Shown: positions 1-5,117, counted from the stretch's first letter. The stretch: 5,330 bases of DNA from JBBKWQ01 sp037969115 (GCA_037969115.1 JBBKWQ010000081.1:1-5330), one strand, 5' to 3'. Numbers and translations: made by a program. The notes: generated by a model not told the origin, from the sequence alone.

Positions 1-90
1 CGACGGAGTCGAGGCCTGGCCGTCATCGACCGAGGAGTTCGGTTGCGCATGATCAGTCGCTCATCTCATGACGGACCGCACCCGAACCGC

Positions 91-138
91 CGCACGTTTC
101 CGTTCGGGTAGCCACGCCGGTACGTGCCGATCTTGCGC
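91..138. repeat. Intergenic hairpin repeat, copy 1 of 6
   Basis: This is a diverged copy of a six-member intergenic repeat. The left box begins CGCACG at 91 and ends CGGG at 108. The right box GTGCCG begins at 124, 33 nt from the left-box start, and is followed by ATCTTGCGC. GCACGT (92-97) can pair with ACGTGC (122-127). An alternative hairpin pairs ACCCGAAC (80-87) with GTTCGGGT (102-109). It lies about 65 nt past the stop of the membrane protein gene that ends at 194. Its spacing and right box match the other copies, although its inner left box (TTTCCGTT) does not. Confidence 0.6.
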
Positions 139-193
139 AGTCTGCGAGCGCCCACCTCGGCGCGTTATGCGCTGGTGATCTTCGAGTCGTCGG

Positions 194-1627
194 CTACTCG
201 TCGAGGGCGTCCTTGCGGCTGCTATCGCCCGCGAGGGGGATCGCGTGCGTGATACCGCGGAACGGGTCTTGCAGGGCGAGGATGGGCGAGTCGTACCAGG
301 TGGTGATGTCGGGGTCGGTCGACGTGATGAGGGTGTCGATCGCTGTGCTGGTCTCGTCACAACCGTTCAGCTGGTCGACCGGCGCGTTCGTGTCGACTGT
401 GCAGATGCGGCCGATGCCGTCTTCGACGACGAGCTGGGCGTCGAACAGCCGCCAGATCGGGCCCGATGACGACAGCGTGGAGAACTGTTCGGGTGTGATC
501 GGCTCCCACAGTTCAGGTTGGGACGGATAGTTCTCGCCGTCGGGTACCTCGGTGTCGCCCTCGATGCGGGTGGCGTCGGAGTACAGCACCTCGACGTCGT
601 CGCCGACCACCTGCCCGGCGTAGACGACGAGGTCGGAGCTGCGACCAGCTGTCAGTGCCCGCCCCCATCCGTCCCAAATGTCGCCATCGCTGGCGAACGA
701 CCCACCGGATTTCGACACGACGACGAGGTCCTTCAGCATCGCGACGCCTTCGTCGGCCGTTGGTCGTCGGTCGATCGTCGCCGGGATCACCGACACGTCA
801 CCGTCGTCGTGTTGCACGACGTAGAACATGCCGATCGAGGTGTTGTGCAACGCCGGCTCGCCGACGGGCGGCAACGCGACGACGACGTCGGTTGTAGTGA
901 GCGTGACCGGTGCAGTCTCAGCCCCGTCGTCAAGGTCTCCCGTCGGCGCGGTGAATTCGATGATCTGCTCGGGCACGTCGTACACGTCGGCGGCGGGCAC
1001 TCGGATCCGGGCCTCGTCGCCGAGCGCAGCCCGATCGATGGCCACGACGTGCAGCCATGACAACAGTGGTTGCCTGCACGCTTCCGTGAGCTGCTCGAAC
1101 ACCGGCACCCAAACCGCTGTGCCGTCCTGCTCGGTCACCCCGAACCGGGTGACGACGTCAGCACAAGCGTCGTCGGGGCGGGTCATCAGGAGCGCCACAT
1201 CGTCACTGAAGTCGACCTCAGGTCGGTCGACGCCCGGGTTCCACTCGGCCCACAGCGACGCCAGTTCGTCGTCAGACGTCACCAGCTCGGCGTTGCCGAA
1301 ACCGACAGTCGTCTCAGCCACGGTGATGACGTCGAAGTGATCCTCACCGGCGATCAGGGTCTCACCGGGTGCCGGGCGCAGTGGAGCATCGGGTTCGTCG
1401 GGCACCGTCGTGTCAGCCGGAGCCGCAGGAGCCGAGGCATCATCGGCCGCCACCAGCGCCAGGCCGACTACCCCGGCGACCACCAGCACCACGGCAGCAG
1501 CGGGCATCAGCCAGCGCCGTCCCGGCTGGGGCTGTCGGCGACGCTCGAACAGCGAGCGGGCGGCGGCCTCATCGACCTCGGGTGAGAGGCGGGCGAGCTG
1601 GGTCGCCAAGTCGGTCTGATCAGGCAT
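194..1627 (-). CDS. Single-pass membrane protein, putative anti-sigma factor/sensor partner of the ECF sigma factor
   Basis: The protein has 477 residues. A short cytoplasmic N-terminus (about residues 1-38, with a basic RRRQ and RR stretch) precedes one hydrophobic segment at about 40-61. A Pro/Ala/Asp-rich linker (about 62-90) leads into a large acidic extracytoplasmic region. Four cysteines in that region (C155, C184, C409, C423) could form two disulfides. Residues of about 120-210 (LWAEW, PEVDF, then DAC and EAC) resemble secreted modules seen in actinobacterial lipoproteins, but I cannot name the fold with certainty. The ATG overlaps the end of the sigma factor gene by 8 nt (ATGCCTGA). 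GGAGGT at 1638-1633 lies 5 nt upstream, so the two are translationally coupled. Being coupled directly downstream of an ECF sigma gene, with a cytoplasmic tail, TM and exterior domain, suggests that it binds the sigma factor. The zinc anti-sigma motif (HxxxCxxC) is absent, so it is either a non-ZAS anti-sigma factor or a membrane effector. Confidence 0.8.
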   Translation of the reverse strand: MPDQTDLATQLARLSPEVDEAAARSLFERRRQPQPGRRWLMPAAAVVLVVAGVVGLALVAADDASAPAAPADTTVPDEPDAPLRPAPGETLIAGEDHFDVITVAETTVGFGNAELVTSDDELASLWAEWNPGVDRPEVDFSDDVALLMTRPDDACADVVTRFGVTEQDGTAVWVPVFEQLTEACRQPLLSWLHVVAIDRAALGDEARIRVPAADVYDVPEQIIEFTAPTGDLDDGAETAPVTLTTTDVVVALPPVGEPALHNTSIGMFYVVQHDDGDVSVIPATIDRRPTADEGVAMLKDLVVVSKSGGSFASDGDIWDGWGRALTAGRSSDLVVYAGQVVGDDVEVLYSDATRIEGDTEVPDGENYPSQPELWEPITPEQFSTLSSSGPIWRLFDAQLVVEDGIGRICTVDTNAPVDQLNGCDETSTAIDTLITSTDPDITTWYDSPILALQDPFRGITHAIPLAGDSSRKDALDE

Positions 1628-2087
1628 CGGAAACCTCCATCACGGAACGCAGACGGATACGGGCGTCGTGCAGATTCGACTTCACCGTGCCAGCGCTGAC
1701 CTCGAGTGCCACGGCCACCTCGTCAACCGGCAAGTCGGCCAGATAGTGCAGACAGACCGCCGCCCGCATCCGGTCAGGCAACGCGGCGACCGAGCGGCGA
1801 AGATCAAGCAGATCGGCGGCCAGGTCCGAATCGAGCGTCGGGCGAATCGTCTCGAGGATCTCTCGACGCCGTCGCCGGTTGCGCCGCCCGTTCAAGAGAC
1901 GGTTCAACGCGACCCGGCGAACCCAGCCTGCGGGATCATCGAAGCGCGAGACCTCGCCCCACCGACGGTCAGCCTCGATGAACGCCTCCTGCACAGCATC
2001 AGCAGCGTCGACCGGATCAAATGCGACGCCGAGCGAACGCACAAGGCGCCCGTACTCCGCGTCGAACAGCATGCTCACATCCGTCAT
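1620..2087 (-). CDS. ECF-type RNA polymerase sigma-70 factor (SigE-like family)
   Basis: This 155-residue ECF sigma factor should direct RNA polymerase to a small regulon. Region 2 spans about residues 7-72 (LFDAEYGRLVRSL, then DAADAVQEAFIEADRRW, then DDPAGWVRRVALNRLLN) and is followed by an Arg-rich run. Region 4 spans about 95-150 (AALPDRMRAAVCLHYLADLP, then VDEVAVALEVSAGTVKSNLH), with a clear helix-turn-helix at about 119-145. Region 3 is absent, as usual for ECF factors. I chose the ATG at 2087 (MTDVSMLF) because AGGGG lies 4 nt upstream. An upstream in-frame ATG at 2111 would add eight residues and has only a weak ribosome site. The gene overlaps its downstream membrane partner by 8 nt, forming a two-gene operon. 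A hairpin repeat sits in its leader, and a possible ECF-type promoter overlaps that repeat, hinting at autoregulation. Confidence 0.92.
   Translation of the reverse strand: MTDVSMLFDAEYGRLVRSLGVAFDPVDAADAVQEAFIEADRRWGEVSRFDDPAGWVRRVALNRLLNGRRNRRRRREILETIRPTLDSDLAADLLDLRRSVAALPDRMRAAVCLHYLADLPVDEVAVALEVSAGTVKSNLHDARIRLRSVMEVSDA
1633..1638 (-). promoter_or_regulatory. Internal Shine-Dalgarno coupling the sigma gene to its membrane partner
   Basis: GGAGGT on the minus strand lies inside the last codons of the sigma factor gene, 5 nt before the ATG of the membrane protein at 1627. Together with the 8-nt overlap, it fixes that start and implies translational coupling. Confidence 0.75.
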
Positions 2088-2131
2088 TTCACCCCTGACA
2101 CCCGCCAGCATGTCATCCGGTTGGGTCGGCG

Positions 2132-2159
2132 GGCACGCACAATCTGAGCGGGCGCTTCC
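2132..2159 (-). promoter_or_regulatory. Possible ECF-type promoter of the sigma operon (speculative)
   Basis: On the minus strand, GGAAGC (2159-2154) is followed after 16 nt by CGTGCC (2137-2132), resembling the ECF pattern GGAAC-N16/17-CGT. Transcription would begin near 2125, about 40 nt before the sigma factor ATG. ECF factors often activate their own operons, which fits. It overlaps a hairpin repeat, so part of the match comes from the repeat consensus, and the other copies do not carry the GGAA box. Confidence 0.25.
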
Positions 2160-2182
2160 AACCCGATGTGCCGTTCAGGAGC
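2136..2182. repeat. Intergenic hairpin repeat, copy 2 of 6
   Basis: The left box CGCACAATCTGAGCGGG (2136-2152) matches the copy at 5072-5088 in 16 of 17 positions. The right box GTGCCG begins at 2168, 32 nt from the left-box start. GCACA (2137-2141) pairs with TGTGC (2167-2171). Here A-T replaces the G-C found at the same step in other copies, which is a compensatory change. A wider imperfect stem joins GGTTGG near 2119 with CCAACC near 2158. The element lies between the DinB remnant and the sigma factor gene. Confidence 0.75.
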
Positions 2183-2270
2183 GGGTTGATGACGCGAAGG
2201 CTGGCGTAGTTCTGATCGCCTCGCCTCTGTTCCGATCGGTGGCCGCCGCTCGCTCCACAGCGTCCTTTCG

Positions 2271-2387
2271 TCAGGGCGTGGCCTCGGAGAACGATGCCCG
2301 GTAGAGGTCGCGAAGCAGGGCAACTTCTGCACCGTGGTGGACGAGTTCGTTGCTGGCATGCATCGCCATGTCAGCGATCGAATGACG
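2271..2387 (-). pseudogene. In-frame C-terminal part of the DinB-superfamily protein beyond a TGA stop
   Basis: After the TGA at 2390-2388 the same minus-strand frame stays open for 38 codons to a second TGA at 2273-2271. It reads RHSIADMAMHASNELVHH and then GAEVALLRDLYRASFSEATP. This is the usual C-terminal helix of the DinB/mycothiol-transferase-like superfamily, whose HHGAE...LLRDLY ending is strongly conserved and supplies metal-site histidines. The alignment continues across the TGA with no gap, so the stop replaces one ordinary residue. No start codon with a convincing ribosome site is seen for independent translation. It is either the lost end of a gene broken by a recent nonsense change, a readthrough product, or the effect of a base error. 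Confidence 0.75.
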
Positions 2388-2822
2388 TCACCAGTACTCC
2401 CAGGTGTCGCCGAGTTCTTCCCACCAGTCGCGATCGGCAACGATGCTGCGGTACGCCAACCACTTGTCCTGGAGAATCTCTATCGCCTCGTCAGCGTCAA
2501 GGGTCCAAGCGGCTGAGGCATCGGCAGTGTCGCCGCGGAAGCGACGCGTGTAGTCATCGCAGCAGTCGATGGCGATGTGCCAGAGACGCCACGCAATTGT
2601 CGTGATCGGAGGCGGGTCAACGTCTCGTTCACCCGCTCCGTCGACGAGCGATATATCGCCCTCACGGGCTCGAACAGACCAGGTCTCAGCCACGGGTTCC
2701 CAGAGATATTCGTCCGTCGTCAGACCTTCGAGTCGCTCGAGGAGTTGGGCGAACATTCGATCCATCGAGTCGAGGATCACGTCTGAGACCTCAGTCGTCG
2801 GTCGAGTTGGAGACGAAGACAT
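2388..2822 (-). CDS. DinB-superfamily protein, truncated by an in-frame TGA
   Basis: As written the gene encodes 144 residues ending in DTWEYW. Uninterrupted, it would give about 183. DinB-superfamily proteins are four-helix-bundle metal proteins; several actinobacterial members act in thiol transfer, and many are uncharacterised. Visible signatures are VILDSMDRMFAQLLERLEGL (helix 1), TTDEYLWEPV with TWSVR, and PPITTIAWRLWHIAIDC, whose His82 is the expected helix-2 metal ligand. The remaining histidines lie after the TGA, so the truncated product would probably lack its metal site. The ATG at 2822 is preferred, but its ribosome site is weak; a GTG at 2846 would add eight residues. A hairpin repeat lies just upstream (2859-2905), and the VOC gene precedes it. 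Because the downstream frame is still conserved, this may be a very recent pseudogene. Family confidence is high; functional status is uncertain. Confidence 0.8.
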   Translation of the reverse strand: MSSSPTRPTTEVSDVILDSMDRMFAQLLERLEGLTTDEYLWEPVAETWSVRAREGDISLVDGAGERDVDPPPITTIAWRLWHIAIDCCDDYTRRFRGDTADASAAWTLDADEAIEILQDKWLAYRSIVADRDWWEELGDTWEYW

Positions 2823-2858
2823 CGACACAGCCCACCATCTCGGCACACGACGGTCAAC

Positions 2859-2905
2859 CGCACGTTGCGAGCGGGCGGGACCGATCCAACGTGCCGTACA
2901 AGCGC
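2859..2905. repeat. Intergenic hairpin repeat, copy 3 of 6
   Basis: The left box CGCACGTTGCGAGCGGG (2859-2875) matches the 5072 copy in 14 of 17 positions. The right box GTGCCG begins at 2891, 32 nt from the left-box start. GCACGTTG (2860-2867) and CAACGTGC (2887-2894) form a perfect 8-bp stem, although the inner bases differ from other copies. It separates the VOC gene from the DinB gene. Confidence 0.75.
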
Positions 2906-2910
2906 GGTGT

Positions 2911-2925
2911 CGGACCGAGGGTCCG
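2911..2925 (-). terminator. Short GC hairpin downstream of the VOC gene
   Basis: CGGACC (2911-2916), a GAG loop, then GGTCCG (2920-2925) gives a perfect 6-bp stem with a 3-nt loop, 34 nt past the VOC stop codon. No T-tract follows on the minus strand, so it is only a candidate terminator or RNA-stabilising hairpin. Confidence 0.3.
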
Positions 2926-2959
2926 CGGATCGATATCGAGTGGGTTTGGTGTCCTCTGG

Positions 2960-3364
2960 TCAGACGGGTGCCGGCTCTTCGGCGACGAGTTCGACCTCGA
3001 AGCCGTCACTGTTCTCGATGTATGACGCGTAGTGGTCTGGTCCGCCCGCGTGCGGGTGCTTGTCTGAGAAGAGCATGGTCCAACCGTGACCGGCGGCCGC
3101 TTCGGTGATCGTGTCGACATCGCCACGCGACCCAGCGAAGAACGCAAGGTGGTTGAGGCCGCCCGATGTCCGGACGTGGGGTCCGGTTCCGTCGGCCGAT
3201 TCCTCGACCACGATGTAGGTGTCGGCGAGCTTCCAACTCTTCCCGGCCTTCCAATCTTGGAACGGCGCGTAGCCGAGCGTCTCGAGCAGCCAACCCCAAC
3301 TCTTCGTTGCTCGGTCCAGGTTCGGGACCCAAATCTCGATGTGATGAACGAGTCCGGTTCGCAT
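2960..3364 (-). CDS. VOC (glyoxalase/bleomycin-resistance/dioxygenase fold) family protein
   Basis: This 134-residue protein is the usual length for a single VOC module. It has two beta-alpha-beta-beta-beta halves: the first starts LVHHIEIWVPNLDRA and the second GGLNHLAFFAG. Probable metal ligands are His8, His72 and Glu125 (in GFEVELVAE), positioned as in the family, so a metal site looks intact. VOC members include glyoxalase I, extradiol dioxygenases and antibiotic-binding or -inactivating proteins. The substrate cannot be read from this sequence, and dimerisation would be expected. The start at 3364 puts HHIEI at the normal distance from the N-terminus. No strong Shine-Dalgarno is visible (GGAG is about 15 nt away). 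It lies alone between two copies of the hairpin repeat, a setting like that of a single-gene cassette. Confidence 0.9.
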   Translation of the reverse strand: MRTGLVHHIEIWVPNLDRATKSWGWLLETLGYAPFQDWKAGKSWKLADTYIVVEESADGTGPHVRTSGGLNHLAFFAGSRGDVDTITEAAAGHGWTMLFSDKHPHAGGPDHYASYIENSDGFEVELVAEEPAPV

Positions 3365-3407
3365 GGCGACAGGGTCTCACTCCGTGAACGGCGCCATTAA
3401 ATCTCCC

Positions 3408-3455
3408 CGCGCGATCTCGCTCACCTGGCCGAGCGCCGATGTGCCGATCGCGCGC
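3408..3455. repeat. Intergenic hairpin repeat, copy 4 of 6
   Basis: This is a diverged copy. CGCGCGATCT begins at 3408, and GTGCCGATCGCGCGC begins at 3441, 33 nt from the left-box start. Only the first ten bases of the left box match the consensus, but the structure is strong. GCGC (3409-3412) pairs with GTGC (3441-3444) using one G-T wobble. G3413 is unpaired, ATC (3414-3416) pairs with GAT (3438-3440), and CGCTC (3418-3422) pairs with GAGCG (3431-3435). An alternative 8-bp pairing joins GCGCGATC with GATCGCGC. It lies between the VOC start and the Imm63-like gene. Confidence 0.6.
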
Positions 3456-3549
3456 AGCTACTGGCGCTGGTCGTTCGGGACGATATTTACGGGCAGCCTC
3501 TGCTACCGCATGGGCTGTTTCGCCTGCTCGGGCCGCGAGACTGGTGCTT

Positions 3550-3960
3550 GTGCAGTCGTTGGAAGAACTTCGCGCGGTAGTTGAGATGCGGGGTGGCGAG
3601 ATCAGGGCGCCCGATGCGCTCCTTCCGACATACGGGTTTTCGGAAGACTCCGCTCGCCCGCACATCGAGGTCTCAGCCGACGGTGCGATGCACTGGGTTG
3701 TGTGTGAGCGTGGCGTCGAACAAGATCGTCGAAGAACTCATGATCCGGACGAGCTCCTGTATTGGATCTTCGAGTCAGTGACGTTCTCGATGGCGTGCGA
3801 CTTCGAGGTTTCGCACCGAATCGCCAACGAGGACTTCCGGCGGCAACTGTTTGCCCATCAACTCGGCCTGCTCGGAACGCTGCACGCAGGTTGGCGAGAG
3901 CGCCGAATCGAGGCGCTCGGCGAACGTGCGACCGTCTTCGTCGACATCAACGTCGACTGA
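3550..3960 (+). CDS. Imm63-like immunity protein
   Basis: This protein of about 136 residues is the only clear plus-strand gene. It has the features I associate with the Imm63 family of polymorphic-toxin immunity proteins: an N-terminal SLEELRAVVEMRGGEI helix; LLPTYGFSEDSARPHIEV; MHWVVCERGVEQDRR; then DPDELLYWIFESVTFSMAC and RIANEDFRRQLFAHQLGLL. Such proteins neutralise a cognate toxin by direct binding in the cytoplasm. No toxin gene is visible in the window, so it is an orphan here. The start is uncertain. GTG at 3550 gives the expected N-terminus, GTG at 3544 is equally possible, and an ATG at 3439 would add an Arg/Ala-rich extension unlike coding sequence. No strong Shine-Dalgarno is present. 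Its last 186 nt are antisense to a possible lipoprotein gene. The family call rests on remembered motif order, not on a search. Confidence 0.75.
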   Translation: MQSLEELRAVVEMRGGEIRAPDALLPTYGFSEDSARPHIEVSADGAMHWVVCERGVEQDRRRTHDPDELLYWIFESVTFSMACDFEVSHRIANEDFRRQLFAHQLGLLGTLHAGWRERRIEALGERATVFVDINVD

Positions 3961-4149
3961 AAGCTCGCCTTCACAGACTCTTCCTTCGCCGACAACGACC
4001 ACTGCGCCCGGTTCCGAACCGGCAGCGACATTGACGTCCAGAGCGATGTCGCGCGTCACCGTTTTTGGGGCGCACCCGACGCCGAGTACGACCAGCAAGG
4101 CCACAGCGCCCGCGAAACGACACCGGTCAGGAAGACGCATGGTGACCAT
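3775..4149 (-). CDS. Possible small lipoprotein or secreted protein, convergent with the Imm63-like gene
   Basis: The candidate has 124 residues. The N-terminus looks like a lipoprotein signal: basic residues (RLPDRCR), a hydrophobic core (FAGAVALLVVLGV), then GC at 25-26. The lipobox is imperfect, with Gly rather than Leu at -3. Cys59 (GRVCEG) and an acidic VDVDVDEDG stretch follow. The last 62 codons run antisense to the conserved Imm63-like gene, so that part may be fortuitous or the gene may be a truncated remnant. Starts at 4149 and 4140 are both possible, neither with a clear ribosome site; translation could be leaderless. I recognise no family. Its position downstream of the repeat at 4249-4295, on the same strand as most neighbours, favours a real gene. 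Confidence 0.4.
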   Translation of the reverse strand: MVTMRLPDRCRFAGAVALLVVLGVGCAPKTVTRDIALDVNVAAGSEPGAVVVVGEGRVCEGELSVDVDVDEDGRTFAERLDSALSPTCVQRSEQAELMGKQLPPEVLVGDSVRNLEVARHRERH

Positions 4150-4248
4150 TGTGCCGTGCAGCCGCGCTAGGAAACATGCGTCCAGCCGGCATCCGAGACC
4201 AGCGCGAGATCCGGCAGCGGTGAGCGCTACGACCGGGCGGCGACCAAC

Positions 4249-4295
4249 CGCATGATCTGATCGGGTGCCGGTGAGGAAGATGTGCCGACGTTGCG
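4249..4295. repeat. Intergenic hairpin repeat, copy 5 of 6
   Basis: The left box CGCATGATCTGATCGGG (4249-4265) matches the 5072 copy in 15 of 17 positions. GTGCCG begins at 4282, 33 nt from the left-box start. GCAT (4250-4253) pairs with GTGC (4282-4285) through one T-G wobble. G4254 is unpaired, and ATCT (4255-4258) pairs with AGAT (4278-4281). It lies between the SnoaL-like gene and the possible lipoprotein gene. Confidence 0.75.
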
Positions 4296-4328
4296 TGGGT
4301 CGTCCGGTCCCGAGGGCCGGATCGATAT

Positions 4329-4361
4329 GGGTGACCCCGATCGACACCGGCGGGGTCACCC
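4329..4361 (-). terminator. Perfect 10-bp inverted repeat after the SnoaL-like gene
   Basis: GGGTGACCCC (4329-4338) and GGGGTCACCC (4352-4361) are perfect reverse complements around a 13-nt loop, starting 15 nt past the stop codon at 4377. A transcript from the minus strand would form a very stable stem. No T-tract follows (ATATCGAT lies below 4329), so it is a terminator-like or 3'-end stabilising hairpin rather than a textbook intrinsic terminator. An operator is a less likely alternative. Confidence 0.5.
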
Positions 4362-4376
4362 GTCGAGCCCGCAGTC

Positions 4377-4940
4377 TCAGACCGTGGAGATGACCTGATG
4401 ACTTGCGATGCGCAGCTGACCGTTCTCCTCGACGATCACGAAGTGATCGAGGGCCCACAGCGGTTCGGGGGTGAACTCGTCGACCCGTTCGGCTCCAGCG
4501 ACTTCGTAGCCAGCGCGAGTCTCGATAACTGTTGTCGGTCCGACCTGCGTGAACTCCAGATTGCCGTATTCGTCGACGTAGTTGTCGAGTTGCTCACCGG
4601 TGTACCCGCCTTGCGCGGTGTTGACCGACGAGAACCAGCCGTCTGTGGCCATGAGCGCGACCACGGCGTCGCCGTTCCCGGCGTCCCAACCGGCCCAGTA
4701 GTCGTCAAGAAGGTCGTCGATTTCGGCGAGGGTCGCCTCCTCGATCTCCCCACCCCACGTCGAAGGGTCGTCACCGTTACTTGCCAGCATCCATCCGCCG
4801 AGCAGGCCCAACAAGAGCATCCCAATGGCGACGAGGATCGCCAATACCCGCGCTCGGGACGACTTGACAGGTTCGGTGGCGGATGTGGCCGGCGGCGTCC
4901 CTTCAGCGTGGCCGGCCGTCTCTTCTTTGATGTTGCTCAT
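4377..4940 (-). CDS. Membrane-anchored SnoaL/NTF2-like protein
   Basis: The protein has 187 residues. A polar, Thr/Pro/Glu-rich cytoplasmic tail (1-28) precedes one transmembrane helix at about 31-53 (ARVLAILVAIGMLLLGLLGG), then a short linker. An NTF2-like cone domain follows from about 68 to 187: an N-terminal helix (ATLAEIDDLLDDYWAGWDAG), the DAVVALMATDGWF turn typical of SnoaL-like proteins, and beta strands ending HFVIVEENGQLRIASHQVIS. This fold serves many roles, including isomerases, ligand-binding modules and non-catalytic extracytoplasmic domains. The substrate cannot be assigned. The ATG at 4940 is supported by AGGAGGT (4952-4946) 5 nt upstream, the best ribosome site in the window; a start at 5015 would add a poor-quality extension. 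A 10-bp inverted repeat follows the stop. Confidence 0.85.
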   Translation of the reverse strand: MSNIKEETAGHAEGTPPATSATEPVKSSRARVLAILVAIGMLLLGLLGGWMLASNGDDPSTWGGEIEEATLAEIDDLLDDYWAGWDAGNGDAVVALMATDGWFSSVNTAQGGYTGEQLDNYVDEYGNLEFTQVGPTTVIETRAGYEVAGAERVDEFTPEPLWALDHFVIVEENGQLRIASHQVISTV

Positions 4941-4945
4941 CGAAG

Positions 4946-4952
4946 ACCTCCT
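4946..4952 (-). promoter_or_regulatory. Strong Shine-Dalgarno of the SnoaL-like gene
   Basis: AGGAGGT on the minus strand lies 5 nt before the ATG at 4940. It settles the start against the longer frame beginning at 5015 and predicts efficient translation. Confidence 0.85.
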
Positions 4953-5071
4953 TTTCCGTGCGTCGGTTCCAGCGTGCGCCGCAGCGTTACCACCGCCAAG
5001 TGCCGAAGGGCCCAATCGACCTCAGCTCTGATCGGTCGGGTGGAGGTTCGGATTGGGACGGTCGGGCCAGT

Positions 5072-5117
5072 CGCACGATCTGAGCGGGACTGCCCGATCG
5101 GACGTGCCGATCTGCGC
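5072..5117. repeat. Intergenic hairpin repeat, copy 6 of 6 (closest to the consensus)
   Basis: The left box CGCACGATCTGAGCGGG (5072-5088) and right box GTGCCGATCTGCGC (from 5104, 32 nt from the left-box start) serve as the reference for the family. GCACG (5073-5077) pairs with CGTGC (5103-5107). CGATC (5076-5080) can alternatively pair with GATCG (5096-5100). A further stem joins TCGGG-CAGTC near 5062-5072 with GACTG-CCCGA at 5088-5097. It lies between the partial gene and the SnoaL-like gene. Confidence 0.75.

Noticed and set aside
1..52. Gene fragments at the left edge: plus frame 2-52 (DGVEAWPSSTEEFGCA then TGA) and a minus-strand ATG at 50 (MRNRTPRSMTARPRLR)
   Set aside because: Both are under 20 codons and mutually exclusive. 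Neither has a convincing ribosome site or a recognisable motif. The repeat pattern would predict a minus-strand gene starting here, but the window ends too soon to support it.
183..200. CGAGT ... ACTCG inverted repeat as a terminator of the membrane protein gene
   Set aside because: It has only five base pairs, spans the stop codon and has no T-tract, so it is too weak to call.
518..1585. Several plus-strand frames of 170-180 codons opposite the membrane protein gene
   Set aside because: Their composition is low-complexity Arg/Ser/Val/Asp, and they mirror the codon pattern of the minus-strand gene. No ribosome sites or motifs are visible.
2571..2576. GTGCCA and other single GTGC-like sites inside genes as extra repeat copies
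   Set aside because: No matching left box was found 32-33 nt upstream by eye, so they are treated as chance occurrences.
3006..3665. Long minus-strand frame across the VOC start and Imm63 region
   Set aside because: It is Arg/Ala-rich, overlaps the well-supported VOC and Imm63-like genes in other frames, and shows no domain. It is a high-GC shadow frame.
79..5117. Canonical integron attC sites (RYYYAAC ... GTTRRRY)
   Set aside because: AAC precedes the left box in only some copies (for example CAAC before 2859 and 4249), and the matching GTTRRRY partner is missing or misplaced. GTTGGGT at 2120 lies on the wrong side. The canonical core is not supported, so the elements are called hairpin repeats only.
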